Assembly: GCA_003415625.1 (NCBI GenBank)
Contig: PYIU01000010.1
Span: 2,106,501 to 2,170,500, forward strand
From: Aquanectria penicillioides
Lineage: Eukaryota; Ascomycota; Sordariomycetes; Hypocreales; Nectriaceae
Reading direction: 5' to 3'
DNA length: 64,000 bases
Part shown: positions 33,265 to 45,300 of the stretch, piece after piece
How positions within the stretch are numbered: position 1 is the stretch's first letter
Layout of the letters: each line of letters opens with the position of its first letter
Notes under the pieces: generated by a model
The model's input: only the letters and a program-made list of their open reading frames with translations
Told to the model about the DNA's origin: nothing
Database searches by the model: none
Position numbers and translations under genes: made by a program

Positions 33265-34865
33265 TATTGATGCTCTACGTGATGGTTGATGAAGCTAGGC
33301 AAATGGCAGGAGGATGGCTCCCTGGATTTACGCTCCGACTTGAGACATGCTACGCCATAGACGTGGCGTGAGCAAGGATCTTATACCAGGCTGCAACGTC
33401 GCTCCGGAAGCCTGAAAACGCTTATTAACCCGCATTGGCGCCAAGCAAGGCTGGCGTTAGGCATTCTTTTGCACTGCCCCGTCGATATTGCAGTTTGGTT
33501 GGTTCAAGGTGCGTGCAATGTGCATATAGGAGGACGGAATCTTTGATCCGTCTTATCTTTTGAAAATAATATCTGAGCAAAATACTTGAACAGGATCAAG
33601 AAGGGCGACACTGTGAATCCGTACGAGCCTTTGCGGCATATTGGATTCCTCGCAGTATTGTTCCACCGCTCAGAAGCCAAATGAGCTGCTAGGTATTATT
33701 TTGTGCCCCACAAACTTGGCTTCTCTTCTTAAAGTGCCTTATAACATCAGCTAGGCATCCATAGGTGTTCTGTTCATGTCAACGCAGAAACCTCATGTCT
33801 CCATCATCTGCACATCATCTGGGAGTTTGTAGCAAAGCCCCGCCGAGGCGACCCGACTTCACGTGTGCCATACATGGTAGGATCAGTCAATGTACTAATT
33901 TCTTCGCTCTGATCGGTCAGTGCGAGGGACCGCTCTTCGACATCGCGAGAGAATTCGCAACCCTTCACATAATACCTTGGTTATATTTTGTATTAATTCC
34001 CTTGAACACTCTAAATGCCACGCGAAACCCCGATATCAGATATCCTTTTAGCCCGACATTGATGCGAGAATGCGGATGGATATGGAGTTTCGTTTGCCAT
34101 TCAATTGGCTTGGGCACCTAAAAGCTTCTGTCTGTATTTGGCGTTGCTCTTCACGGCAAAAGACACTACGTATCTCGCTCGTACGGGCATTATTCCCGAG
34201 GGTGTGGTAGAATAGTTCCATTTCATTTAATTTCGTGGGTGAGAGCAACTACGCTGTGATTTCTTCTCGCCAACTGACAACCCATCGAGTGATCGACGAT
34301 GGCCATCTTGCAATACTCTCCACATGCTAGGCAAGCCTTGCATTACGGGGTAAAGCATCGAATAGCCTTGTCACCAGCCAACTGAGATCTAGCAATCTTC
34401 GGTGAAAAAAAAGACGAGGTTTCATCACGGGGTATCTATCATAGCTCAACCCGTCGCTCTGATCAATGCTTCTTACGACCTACTTACCTACACAATGTAC
34501 TTCTGGCATTCATAACCTTTTGTTAATGACAATCAAAGAATATATGGAAGTGGAGAATGCGAATTCATAGATACCGGGAAACTAACCGCAAAGCCCAGTT
34601 TTGCAATCAAATCGTAACCCAGGGCTTCAAGGTTTATTTCTTACATATCATATCTTCTACAAAGTGCAAAGTAGATAATTATTTATTAATAGTCAAAACC
34701 AGGCCGAGGCTTTTCTTGAGTAAATATAACGGCAACCGCATCATGTTGAGCCGCACGAGTTACTGGTGGAGAAGCTACATGTAGTTAGGATTTCCAGCTC
34801 GATAACCCACTGCAAGTAGATTAAACGGGTGCTGAAAACTCATATTTGTCTACGCAAACACCATT
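33265..34865. other. Intergenic region
   Basis: About 1.6 kb upstream of the sacsin-like gene and downstream of the MFS gene. No gene, tRNA or repeat is supported. Confidence 0.45.
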
Positions 34866-36610
34866 TTACGACTTCCTTTGCTTCCTTGCCCTGACTACCA
34901 TCGCTGATAGAATGAGCGTCATTCCAATCAGTAAATCTACTCCCGCAAAGCATTGTGCTCCTAGATAACTCCCATTCATGGATGTGACAATTGCGCCAGC
35001 AATAGGGCTACCTGTGAGCGTTGCAAAACTAACAATGGTGAATATCATGCCAATTCTAGTACCCTTTTTGCGGGGGTCCGTGGTGAGAGAGCTCGAGGCA
35101 GCGGGAAATAGGTTCTGGATGGCACCGGCGAAAATCCCGTAGAAAGCTGACCATGCGTAGAGCTTTGGCGGCGTGTCCACGGCAATCCATGCCAAGATTG
35201 TGACGCCGGTGAGTAGACATGCCGGTGCAAGCATCGTAAGGGGGCCAAAGCGATCGGCGAAATAGTTTGGCCCCAGGCGGCCAATAAGACCGATCCCATT
35301 CATCACAAGCAAAAGATTTAGTGACTCATCAAAAGCCATGTTCGGGGTCAAATGAGAGGTACTATAAGGCGAAAGATAGTAAAAGGCAAAATATATGCCC
35401 CAGAAGTTCTAGGATCGATCAGTTATCACATCAAGATAAGAAAAACATGGCGTTGCGCCGGACACGACGTACGAAAAACATCCCCATTGCGTATAGGGAA
35501 TAGTCAAGCTCTTTGAATGCGGCCCATTCCACCATGGGGCCTTTCTTTCTAGGAGGAACCCTTGTCTTGATCAACAAGTTTGATATGATGAGCGTGACAA
35601 GTTGAACAAGCCCGATAGACCGAATACACCATCCAAATCCGATGCGGGGTAAGAGTTGTCTTGCCATGGAGGGGAAAACCAAGCCGCCGGTAACAGATCC
35701 TGAAGCAGCGAGACCGATGGCTATTGAAGCCTTCTTGTCGAAATAGGTCGATATTACTGAGATCACTGGTGTGAAGACGCATGCGCTTCCGACACCCATG
35801 CAGAGGCCTTGAGCTAGCAAGAAATGCCAGTACTGGGTTCCGATTGATACTGTGAAGATGCCAACAAGGACAAGGATTGTTCCGAGGAGAAGGACGGGGC
35901 GAAAGAAACCCGCGTCTGTGAGTCTTCCAGTTATGGTGCCGCCAAAGAAGACGAGGAAAATCTGAAGAGATCCAATCCAGGAAATATTCGAAGGTGGAGC
36001 CTTAAGCATTTCGACGTACTATAGGCAATCAGTAAGATATTCTAGTTGTCCTTGCCATAGTTCCTTGTTTTTGATAGTTAATGCCAGCCAAAACTTTAGG
36101 CTTGAAAATATTGACGGCATAACAAGGTGCATGATATGGCTGAGGTTCTCTAAGGAATTCAACTAGCCGCGACCACAAACGAAGAAAACAACAACTACTC
36201 ACATAGGGCTGAAAAACACCAAAGGATACAATAAATCCCCAGGTATTCATAATTACAAGGTGACCAGCGATACCTATATTTGTTAACTCCGACGCAGATG
36301 TTGGTTCTGGGAACGACTCACAAGCTGACCATGCGGCCCAACCTCCGTCCGGCGGAGGTTGAGGTAATGCGGAATGCACCATTGTGAGTTCCAATGCAGT
36401 CGGCGCTTCGTTGGCTTCCAAAATGGGCGAGTCTCGACTGGACACATATTTTTCATCCTCGGGACTGAGATCGTGTGGTACATCCGTACGCAACCGCTGC
36501 GGGCTCTTCTGAATGTCATCCGGTTGATCCATCACTTCGTCGCCTTTTGTGGACTCATTTCCAGATAGCGTTGGTGTCGTAGAAGCGGTATTCTCAATAT
36601 CAGGATGCAT
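34866..36610 (-). CDS. MFS transporter, monocarboxylate-transporter-like
   Basis: Four exons (36322-36610, 36203-36273, 35473-36018, 34866-35408) give 482 residues. After an ~85-residue hydrophilic N-terminus comes PPDGGWAAW, the signature at helix 1 of fungal monocarboxylate-permease-like (MCT) transporters. It is followed by the family motif YYVEMLKAPPSNISWIGS and about 12 hydrophobic helices. A plasma-membrane H+-coupled solute carrier is expected. The family includes monocarboxylate, riboflavin and toxin/metabolite exporters, so the substrate is unknown. Introns are 48, 184 and 64 nt; the second is unusually long for this window but its removal joins QPY to YVEML exactly as in the family. 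No biosynthetic genes adjoin it. Confidence 0.88.
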
Positions 36611-38519
36611 CGGATCGTCGCCGGTTGTTAGCGGCTATGTTCTAGAGTATCCGATGTCGGCTAGAAACCTCGGCAAACGAGACCGATCTTGACCGTGTTT
36701 TTCTGAGGCCTTGAGCCAGAACACTGCGCCGCACCTCGATGTTTACATTGGCCGAGACAAAACTCGCAATTTCAACGCCGGAGCTAGTACACCGGGCGCA
36801 TGGGGCTCGAAAAGGAGTAGGCAACGAATTGAGGTAGTTTACAGCGAATCTGACACTTTTCAGAAAAGAGAGAGAAAAAAGAGGAAAGCAGAAGTGATCA
36901 GAATGCGACTACAGACTCGGGGGTTTAGCGCATACGCTCTTGTTATATCCGTGAGCCGCGGATAAGGCTTACCCCGGTTTGTGGGCCCAGCATCTTCAAG
37001 TCTGATGAGAGGCCAGTTCGAAATTGTGGAGTCTCGGACATTGATCCCGTGCTGTACCCCGCAGGCTTCTGTGAGCTTCGGATCCGAAGATCTTTGCCGG
37101 CTATGCATCACCGCGTTTGCGACTGTGAGCGGGAAGTTATAGGAGTTACAGCATCTTTGATGCGTTTGATAGTTGGTGCGTTTCGCTATCAACAGTAGTG
37201 GGCTGAAAACGAAGTCGGTGGTTTGACCTGTTGTTTCTATAGTCTGTGTTTGAAACCGGGCAGGTTTTGGTTGATCTTCCACCAAAGCTGCAGTGTGCAT
37301 GAGATATTGCAGCCTTGAGCCTAGTTCATGTATACAGTAAAGTATAATAGAGCCCCATGCAGATAGATAGATTAGTTGTGCTTGAATTTTCTAACAGCTC
37401 GGGCTTTTCTGAGGGCTTTTTTACTAGCCTTCATTATGGACTAACTACCCTATAGTCACACAAACCTGGGGAAAATGTGAAAAGGATCAGATTACCCAGA
37501 CCTCTCAGAACTAAACGAGGCTAGTTCCTTGAATTTGTGGCTAAAATAAAGCTATTTGATCTAATTTTAGTCGATTAATTCTTTCCGAGAGCTATTGCGT
37601 CACAGAGTCTTAGCCTGGTCGAGGAGGCATTGTGTTCTTGCAGTTAGACTCTCACAACGCTGTTTTACACATACTCGTGGGATGATTTCTCTGACTTCGT
37701 AGCGAAATAGGTATGACGATGCCAGAGGAAAATACTTCCCCTTCTCTTGGTGCTGTGGTCAAAATACTCTCCAGGGACCGGGGAGCATGTGGCGAACACG
37801 TGGGACATAGATTTCACCCTCATCCTGGGGTAGCACCTTGCGCTCGCATTAGGCTGATCAATAGCGCCCATCTAGCCGGAGACAGCGCGTCGTCTGACTG
37901 GCGCTCTCACCACTGGGAGAGACATCTCCGCGGGACCAACCACAGGGTATTGGATTGGCATTGAGGCAACTTGGCGCTTGAGATGGTGCATAGAGTGCAT
38001 CGCCTTTGCTTTATTCGCAGCACGAACAGACAGTGACGGAGACTTCATCGAAGCTTCCGTCAAGACATTGTCAAGACCGCAAATGACAACATGCTTTCCG
38101 CCCGAGTCAGCATATTATATGTCGACTTTGCTTTTACGTGGCGTTTTTATCTTCTTGCCAGCTTGATCCCAGGACGGCACGGGACGCGGTCGCATGAATG
38201 AGACAAACACTCACTGGGTGTTGCACTTTATCATCTGACCATGTCGCAGCGGCGATCAGTCAATCTCAGCCACAATATACGGAGTATCCGTAGCAAAAGA
38301 TAACATAGATAACGCAGGCGGACAACGCGGGCTGTCGCTTAAATCTAGATCGCCTTAGATTTGAAATGGGCACAGCGCTAGCCCTGCACGATATCTCCTT
38401 ATCATTTTCTCTCCCATCTAGCCTCTGCCCGGCGGTGGCATTTATATCTTGGCCCGCGACGCAGAAAAAATCCGAGAAAAAGCAGCAAGTTTGCTTTCCT
38501 GGGGATTGCCTTGTTCACC
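36611..38519. other. Divergent intergenic region
   Basis: About 1.9 kb between the MFS and CLC genes. It holds a palindromic CGG-N5-CCG site near the CLC start. Short open stretches show no family resemblance. Confidence 0.45.
38278..38292. promoter_or_regulatory. CGG-N5-CCG palindrome upstream of the CLC gene
   Basis: TACGGAGTATCCGTA is a near-perfect palindrome containing CGG and CCG separated by five bases, the arrangement bound by dimeric Zn(II)2Cys6 regulators. It lies ~230 bp before the CLC ATG. Function is inferred. Confidence 0.35.
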
Positions 38520-40790
38520 ATGGCTCCCGGTAATCAAGCCACAGAGGCTACACCGTTGATCACACCAACATATCGCCCACTCGCCCATGATAACGACCCC
38601 GAGGCTATTCTATCATCTGGAATGTCTATCAACAAGCATCTTTTGGGCAGCGGCTATGTTGGGGACCGCCTCCCGTACAACGACTACACCACTATTGACT
38701 GGCTGCAAGACCTGGTGAAGGACAGCGAGAGACACTTTGGCATGCCATCGCGAGGCGGAATCCGCGGTCGGCTCATCGCCCTGTGGGATTCCATCCAAGG
38801 CTGGATCGCGTCTTTTGTGATCGGCCTCTTGACAGCCGTGATTGCATCTATAGTAGATGTCAGTGTTGAGACGGTGGCGGACTGGAAAGATGGGTATTGC
38901 ACGACTCGAGTCTGGTCGAGCCGTAGAACATGCTGTTCGCTAGATGGAGACTGCAAGGATTGGAAATCTTGGTCCGAGAGCCCCAGATTGTCGTATGCGA
39001 TATACGTCGTCCTCTCATTGATATTCGGAGCTATTGCTGGCCGTCTGACGATGACGACCAAGACAAACCTGCCTGCGGCGGATCTTGGCACCGACAGTGA
39101 CGATGGTGTCGGCAACGAGTGGCCAGAGTACACAGAGACAGCCGTGGGCAAGACAATGTACATGGCTGCTGGAAGCGGGATCCCCGAGATCAAGACGATC
39201 CTCTCCGGCTTTGTCATCCCCAAGTTCTTTGATTTCAAGGTTCTAGTGGTCAAAGCCGTCGGTGCCATCTTTGCTGTGTCGACGGGCATGTGCCTTGGAA
39301 AAGAAGGCCCATTCGTTCACATCTCAGCCTGCGTCGGATACTTGGTGACAATGTGCCTACCCAAATATGCAGCAAGCCAGAAGAAGCTGAGGGAGATGCT
39401 TAGTGTGGCTTGCTCTGCGGGCCTGTCTGTCGCCTTCGGTGCTCCGATTGGCGGCGTTCTGTTCAGCTACGAAGAAATCAGCACTTACTTTCCTCGTCAG
39501 GTCCTCTGGAAATCCTGTCTCTGCTCCATGGTTGCTGCCGAGGCGCTCAAACAGTTAAATCCAACCGGAACTGGAAAGCTAGTGCTGTTCGAGACGAATT
39601 ATGGCGTCAACTACGACCCGATGCACTATCTTGTTTTTATCTTCCTAGGCATCTGCGGCGGCGTGTTTGGTGGAATATTTTGCCAGGCTAATTTTCTGTG
39701 GTCAAAGTCGTTTCGGCAACTCCGTTTCATCAAGGACAGCCCGGTCTTTGAAGTGTCTATCGTTGCCTTGATCACGGCTCTGCTCCAATTTCCTAACCAA
39801 CTCGTCCGCGAGACCGGCGACATTGTGATGCAGCGCCTGCTAGTGGATTGCAATAGTGTAGGGGACGACTGGATCTGTCAACAGGAAGCCAAGATTATTG
39901 GAAAGGGTGGCTACTATGCCTGGCTCATCTCGGGAACACTTCTCAAGCTATTCCTAACCATCATAACCTTTGGGTGCAAAGTTCCGTCTGGAATCATCAT
40001 CCCAGCCATGGACGCTGGCGCCCTATTCGGCCGAATGGTTGGTCAACTGATTCCGAATACTTCACCCGGCATATTTGCGATGGTAGGGTCGGCTGCTTTC
40101 CTCGCAGGAGTAAGCAGAATGACTGTGAGTCTAGCAGTCGTCATGTTTGAGCTGACTGGAGAGGTCAACTTTATTCCTCCATTCATAATTGCTATCCTGG
40201 TAGCCAAGTGGGTTGCCGATTGCATCAGCGCAGAAGGCGTCTATGACCTTTCGCAACATATACTCGGCCATCCATTCCTGGATTCTGAACATGCTCTCGC
40301 CAAAGTTAGCAAGGTCAGGAAATCGGAGGGATCTGCTACAGTTGAGCTACTTGTCCCGCCAAGCACCACGATGGAAGCAATCACAGTGTCGACTGGTCCA
40401 AACTATCGAGTCGCCACGTCTACACTTAGGACCAAATTAGTCGGTCTCAAAGCCCGAGGTCTGCTCGATGCGGGTCTCGTGATTGTGAACGAACAGGGAA
40501 TATGTCACGGTTACATCCCAGAGGCCGAGCTAGAGCGTGCATTGGAGATGATTGACCAGACCGGAGGATGGGAAGACTCGACCGAGATCAGTCTGTTGGA
40601 TGGGCCCTTGTCTGGTTACATTGATCGGAGCCCATTGACAATTTTGGCCAAAGCGCCTCTTGAATTTGCAGTGGAAATGTTTGGAAAGTTAGGTGTGAGG
40701 AACTTGATCGTTGTAGAGGAAGAGACGGCCAAGGTGGTTGGGGTAGTCATTAAAAAGCGCCTACTACACTTCTTGGATAAGCTTAGGTAG
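38520..40790 (+). CDS. CLC-family voltage-gated chloride channel/transporter
   Basis: An intronless frame of 756 residues from the first good ATG (MAPGNQ; context CACCATGG). Anion-pathway motifs are intact: GSGIPE, GKEGPFVH (with the gating Glu), and KVPSGIIIPAMDAGALFGR. A long hydrophilic N-terminus precedes ~11 membrane segments. The C-terminal ~180 residues form two CBS domains that bind nucleotides and control gating. Fungal CLC proteins (for example yeast Gef1) act in Golgi/endosome or vacuole Cl-/H+ balance and copper handling. Localisation cannot be read from sequence. The lack of introns in a 2.3-kb gene stands out here but is not rare for the family. Confidence 0.93.
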   Translation: MAPGNQATEATPLITPTYRPLAHDNDPEAILSSGMSINKHLLGSGYVGDRLPYNDYTTIDWLQDLVKDSERHFGMPSRGGIRGRLIALWDSIQGWIASFVIGLLTAVIASIVDVSVETVADWKDGYCTTRVWSSRRTCCSLDGDCKDWKSWSESPRLSYAIYVVLSLIFGAIAGRLTMTTKTNLPAADLGTDSDDGVGNEWPEYTETAVGKTMYMAAGSGIPEIKTILSGFVIPKFFDFKVLVVKAVGAIFAVSTGMCLGKEGPFVHISACVGYLVTMCLPKYAASQKKLREMLSVACSAGLSVAFGAPIGGVLFSYEEISTYFPRQVLWKSCLCSMVAAEALKQLNPTGTGKLVLFETNYGVNYDPMHYLVFIFLGICGGVFGGIFCQANFLWSKSFRQLRFIKDSPVFEVSIVALITALLQFPNQLVRETGDIVMQRLLVDCNSVGDDWICQQEAKIIGKGGYYAWLISGTLLKLFLTIITFGCKVPSGIIIPAMDAGALFGRMVGQLIPNTSPGIFAMVGSAAFLAGVSRMTVSLAVVMFELTGEVNFIPPFIIAILVAKWVADCISAEGVYDLSQHILGHPFLDSEHALAKVSKVRKSEGSATVELLVPPSTTMEAITVSTGPNYRVATSTLRTKLVGLKARGLLDAGLVIVNEQGICHGYIPEAELERALEMIDQTGGWEDSTEISLLDGPLSGYIDRSPLTILAKAPLEFAVEMFGKLGVRNLIVVEEETAKVVGVVIKKRLLHFLDKLR

Positions 40791-41358
40791 AAAATAGTTT
40801 GAGGTTATGCTGGCGTGAATACATCTAGTGAATGATTACATGTGAGATTTCTGTATTCAAAACATGAAGATTCCTTCAAATATAATACAGTGTGGGGTAT
40901 CAAGATTATGGTATGCGATTAGTATTTCTCCGACCAGAGTTGGTTTCTTTAAGAATGTGGTTGGGTGTGAAGTTGATGGAGAGCCCCTGAGTTGTGTTAT
41001 TGACTAAATACTCGGATCCCCAATTACGCTGGTTTGACGACCCAAACACGAGGCAGCTAGGTCGCAACCTCTCCTTATATCCTATGGAACTTGTAATGTA
41101 CCAAAAATACGGATGTCACGACGACTTGATGTTAAGGGGAAAGTATAGTATACGAGGCGAAAGTATCCTGAAAGCTATATACAAGACTTGGTCCGTTCTC
41201 GAAAGTGAATGCCAACAGGCCGTCATGCTATACACCTAGCACATACCGAACCTTGTTCTCTTGACTATTTGGCTGACCGTGCACAGCTCGTGTATTGCAG
41301 AGTTGAATGCGGGTTTGAATACCTTTGGACTGCTGACGCACTTTCGCCGCATAGTGAG
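40791..41358. other. Convergent intergenic region
   Basis: About 570 bases between the CLC and M43 protease 3' ends. No gene is seen. Confidence 0.45.
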
Positions 41359-42315
41359 CTATTGGTAGCTGGCCCTATAAGTGTCCCAGTAGCTGTACAT
41401 GCGGGTCTCCTGGCCGGAGGTGAAACCGGTGAAGCAGTCACTATTGAGAAGAGATCAGCTTGGTGGTCGTTTTCAATGAAGAACTTTTACTCACTCGTCA
41501 GAGTAGTCCATGTAGTTGGTGACGGGGTCAGTTCCGGACTGGCTTGGGCAGGTGTCACGGCCGATCTCGCATCCGTAAGCCTCCTCAGACTCAGCGGCGG
41601 TGTCAGAAACGTAATCGCCGCTGCCAGTGCAGGAGTAGCCCTCAAAGGTGTGGTAGACTAATAATTAAATCAGTAGATATTCAATAGAAGACTTGAACGT
41701 TGAAAATGAATTCGGGTACTTACGGCCGAGCCAGTGACCGATTTCGTGAGTGGCAGTGTGGCCGAGGTTGTAGCCAACAGAGCTGCCGCCGGGGACGGTG
41801 GTGGACAGAATGACGACACCATCGTAGTAGAAAGCATTGGAGCCGGTAGTGACGGTCTGGGGGAAGTAGGCGTATCCAAGATAGGAGGTTCCTGGCATGA
41901 AGTAGACGTTGAGATCGGCGTAGGTACCCTTGCGGAGTGCCTTCTTCATGGCCAACTCGGAGCGGTCGTTTGCCCAGTTGGTGTTGATGGTCCAGTCTGC
42001 TCCAGCCTGGACAAAAGAAATGTCGTGGTCGGCATAAGCCTCGTTCAGAACAGCCAACTGAGAGGTCAAAGTGGCCTGGGTCAGGTATCCGCCGCTGACA
42101 GAGCTGGACGTAGCAAGGACATGCCAATAGACGTTGACGGAGATAGAAGAGGAGGCCCTAGAAGAGTTTCCAGCGGCTCGAGCACTGGACTCCTTGAGCA
42201 TGAAAGCCTTGGCAACTTCGGTTTGCTCATCATTGGGAGAGGGAGTTCCGCAAGACCGACGCGCAACGGCGCCGGTTGCCACGAGAACGGCAGTGAAGAG
42301 GGACTTGAACAACAT
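41359..42315 (-). CDS. Secreted M43-family metalloprotease
   Basis: Three exons (41724-42315, 41495-41657, 41359-41440) give 278 residues. A signal peptide (FTAVLVATGAVA) leads into a short propeptide-like region. The zinc site spans the first splice junction: HEIGHWLG plus LYH forms the full HExxHxxGxxH motif of pappalysin/cytophagalysin-type M43 proteases. The Met-turn is in NYMDYSDD, itself completed across the second junction. Both introns (66 and 54 nt) are canonical. Single-domain secreted M43B proteases of ~280 residues are typical of pathogenic and saprophytic ascomycetes and degrade host or substrate proteins. The Cys residues (C22 and four to five after the zinc site) suggest disulphides. 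Confidence 0.93.
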
Positions 42316-45300
42316 CCTGTTGGGAAGTGAATGCGCTTGAGATGAATTATCGCTGCAGGATACCCAAATTGAGACGAAGACACTTGAGTGGGTGTAGAAA
42401 AAACGATTTCTAACCGGCGTGTTCAGTGCATCTTTATAGTAACATTTCCAACTTGATAGAACAAGACAAAGACCGACTTTCGGACTTGTTTGAATTCTAA
42501 CCTTCCCGAAGGAGATACACCTGGCCGTATGACTTCACCCAGCTCTTCTAAAGTTCCAAAGTTCCTTATCCACTGATAGCAATCCTACACCGAACATATC
42601 CTATGCCGTTGAGTGTAGGGCTAGCTCTGCGAGTCCGACCTGCCTCGTTAGTAACGGGATACGCGAATAGTCTGTCCGCGTTTACCGATTGAGCACGACC
42701 TAGCCGGCGGCCATCTCTGATAGTCTAGCTGATAGAACGGCCTTTTGCTTTATCGTGAAACGCCAAGACGGTTGTGATGCCCCAACAGGAGAGTCTTATG
42801 CACAAGGACATCCGTCGGTGCACAATTCGGATCCTACATAGTCCTGGCCAGGTTTTGTTTCCCAATATGGGGCATCGTACATAACAAGCATCCCTTGACA
42901 TCCGAATAGCCACACCTACCTCATACGGCAGTTCTGGGGCGTGTGTGCAGTTCCCCAGTGCCGTATGGGCCCATGGCTGAGCCCACATGGCGGCTTAATT
43001 TTGCAGATCTTTTGTTACTTGCCATATCCAGCATAGTCAGGTGAGAGGAGCGATACTACCTTCCGCAATTTAAGCGAAGGAATCAGATCACATCCATGCT
43101 CGAGCGATTGATATACGAGAACTCTCTGGAACATAGTAAGACAAGGTTATTTTATATCCTATGCATATTATAAGCTTAATTGGCTAGTATTTCTCTAGTG
43201 CATAATTTGCCAATTCTTAGTTTTTTTTTTCGGCATGTGACGCCGGACTTTGCAACGGGTTTTGGGAGTGGCCGAGGGAACAGAGTCTCCTATCAAGACG
43301 GCGCGAAGCACAGCCTGCCGGGACTTTTTGTAGGCGAAGTTAATGACAAACGGTCCGTGGGTTTCCATCAATGATAGGCTACAGATGCAACGCACAAACT
43401 CGTCACCAAAGTCGTAAGGACAATGGATAGCTTCATTGTCTACCAATGAGACGCGCATAGTATGTACGAACAGGTTCGAATAATAGTTGAAAAGAGAAGG
43501 AGGCAGTCTGCAGATAAGACCAAGGACGGAGCGCACTGCCAACAATGGACATGGAAGTGCAGACTATGCTAAACTGAGAAGTCGATAGTGTAAATCACCC
43601 GTTTTCACTAGATCTGCCCCTCATTGGTGTGTTTATGCCGGACATCGATTTCGCTATGAGCTGTGGTAGATGCAGACCCTCGGCTTGACCCACATCCCTC
43701 TCGCCGATCGTGGTAGTATCCGCGGACCGCCGAAGCCCGGACCAGAGTGTAAGGTAGCATTGCGCCATGGGGTTGATCGACGAGTACCTGCATTGTTGAC
43801 ATACCGCCACTTTGTGAGGGGAGGTCGTCCTGAAAACCGGCCGTCCATCCAATCCCGCCGCCGCCGCCAAGAGTCACGATGCTTAAATGACTGTTCCTAA
43901 TCATAGAAATAATGTTGGCACTTGGATATTTGATGCGGTACGGTCTAGAAGATGATTTCTAGACTCTCTCGGTGACGCTTGATGTGATTACATAGCATAA
44001 ATCTTGTGAGATGATCGAGCGAGCCCATCCTTGCAATCCGATCCAATCACGATCCCGGAAGGATGACTTCTACAATCTCTCTTCCTGTACAATTGTGATT
44101 CCGTAGTTCCTAGCAAGAACGCAGTGGGCGAGCTTGATGGGATGGAGGGATTGTGGTATGTGGATGGAGATTCACGTCTCAGCTCTCGCCAACATTGGCA
44201 GTAACGAAAACAAAAGGTCGTATTGAGTAAAGGCCTGGATTCAAACTCATCAGTCATGCATTCGATCTGCGGAAGCTTCGGATCATTATCATTCTTTGCA
44301 TGCCCCTGGAGTGGCACCCTGCGATGATAAGCAAGTGGGGTGCGCAACTACTGCGTAGGCCGTAGCTGAAAGCTTTAGTGGTGCGAAACAATGATTGATT
44401 CATTACCTAAGTTGATATGGAGGCATGTTTGCTCTTGGGAAGCTGATAGTGTTGTCAAGATGGCCACAAGGCCAAGATCTAGGCGTCTCGAGAACCAGAG
44501 TTCCGTGTCGGGAATCTAAAGTGACCGCTGTTTCGTTCAAAGTTGACAAAATGAATAGCAGAGAGGGCAGCGTGTCCTCGAAGCATGAGGAAGGATTCTA
44601 GGAGCAAGCAACAAGATTTGTGGCGCTCGTGATGAACCTGGTTCAGGGAGCTAATCGAGCAGCAAAGGCTGGCGGTGCTGATTGCGAAACTTTCAATCAT
44701 AGTCTACATAAATTACAAATTAGCTATGGAAAGGCCGAGGGGCTCTAAATTTTCAATGAACCATTCCAAGTACCAATAATCAATGTCCCTTGAGTCCGGA
44801 TGAATGCAAATATGGGGGAAATGACAAATAGAGCAGGGGTGGCACGGCACACTCGATTCGTAGGAGTCCGCTTCTAGTCGAGACTTTGAAGAATCTATCT
44901 CGGAATTTGTCGATTAGAGATTCGCCATTTCCGCTCGGGATTCTCATGATACATTTTGATCATGAGTCCAATTTTAGGTCGTTTCTTTGTTTGAGTTTCT
45001 TTCGCGAAAGAGCTCCTAGCCCCTCTGACAACCACGCAACAGGCTGCACTGCACTGAATTGACTCAGCCCCAAAATCAGAGGCAGTTTGACTGATATCGT
45101 CATTGCCACGCACTAAGTTGGAAGCACCGCAATTGCAAGATTATACGCCTAAGAAATTACATAAAGGTGGTTTAGATGCCAATGTTGGTATCATTCAGGC
45201 AAGTCCTACGGCTCCAGAGAGCGGCCTACCATCATAAAACATGAATGAAACACTCATAAAGGAATTCGAAAGCCACATATACACAGCGAATGATCCTCCA

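Noticed and set aside
41659..41724. M43 protease truncated after HEIGHWLG
   Set aside because: A 66-nt intron supplies the third zinc-binding His in the next exon; the apparent early stop is intronic.
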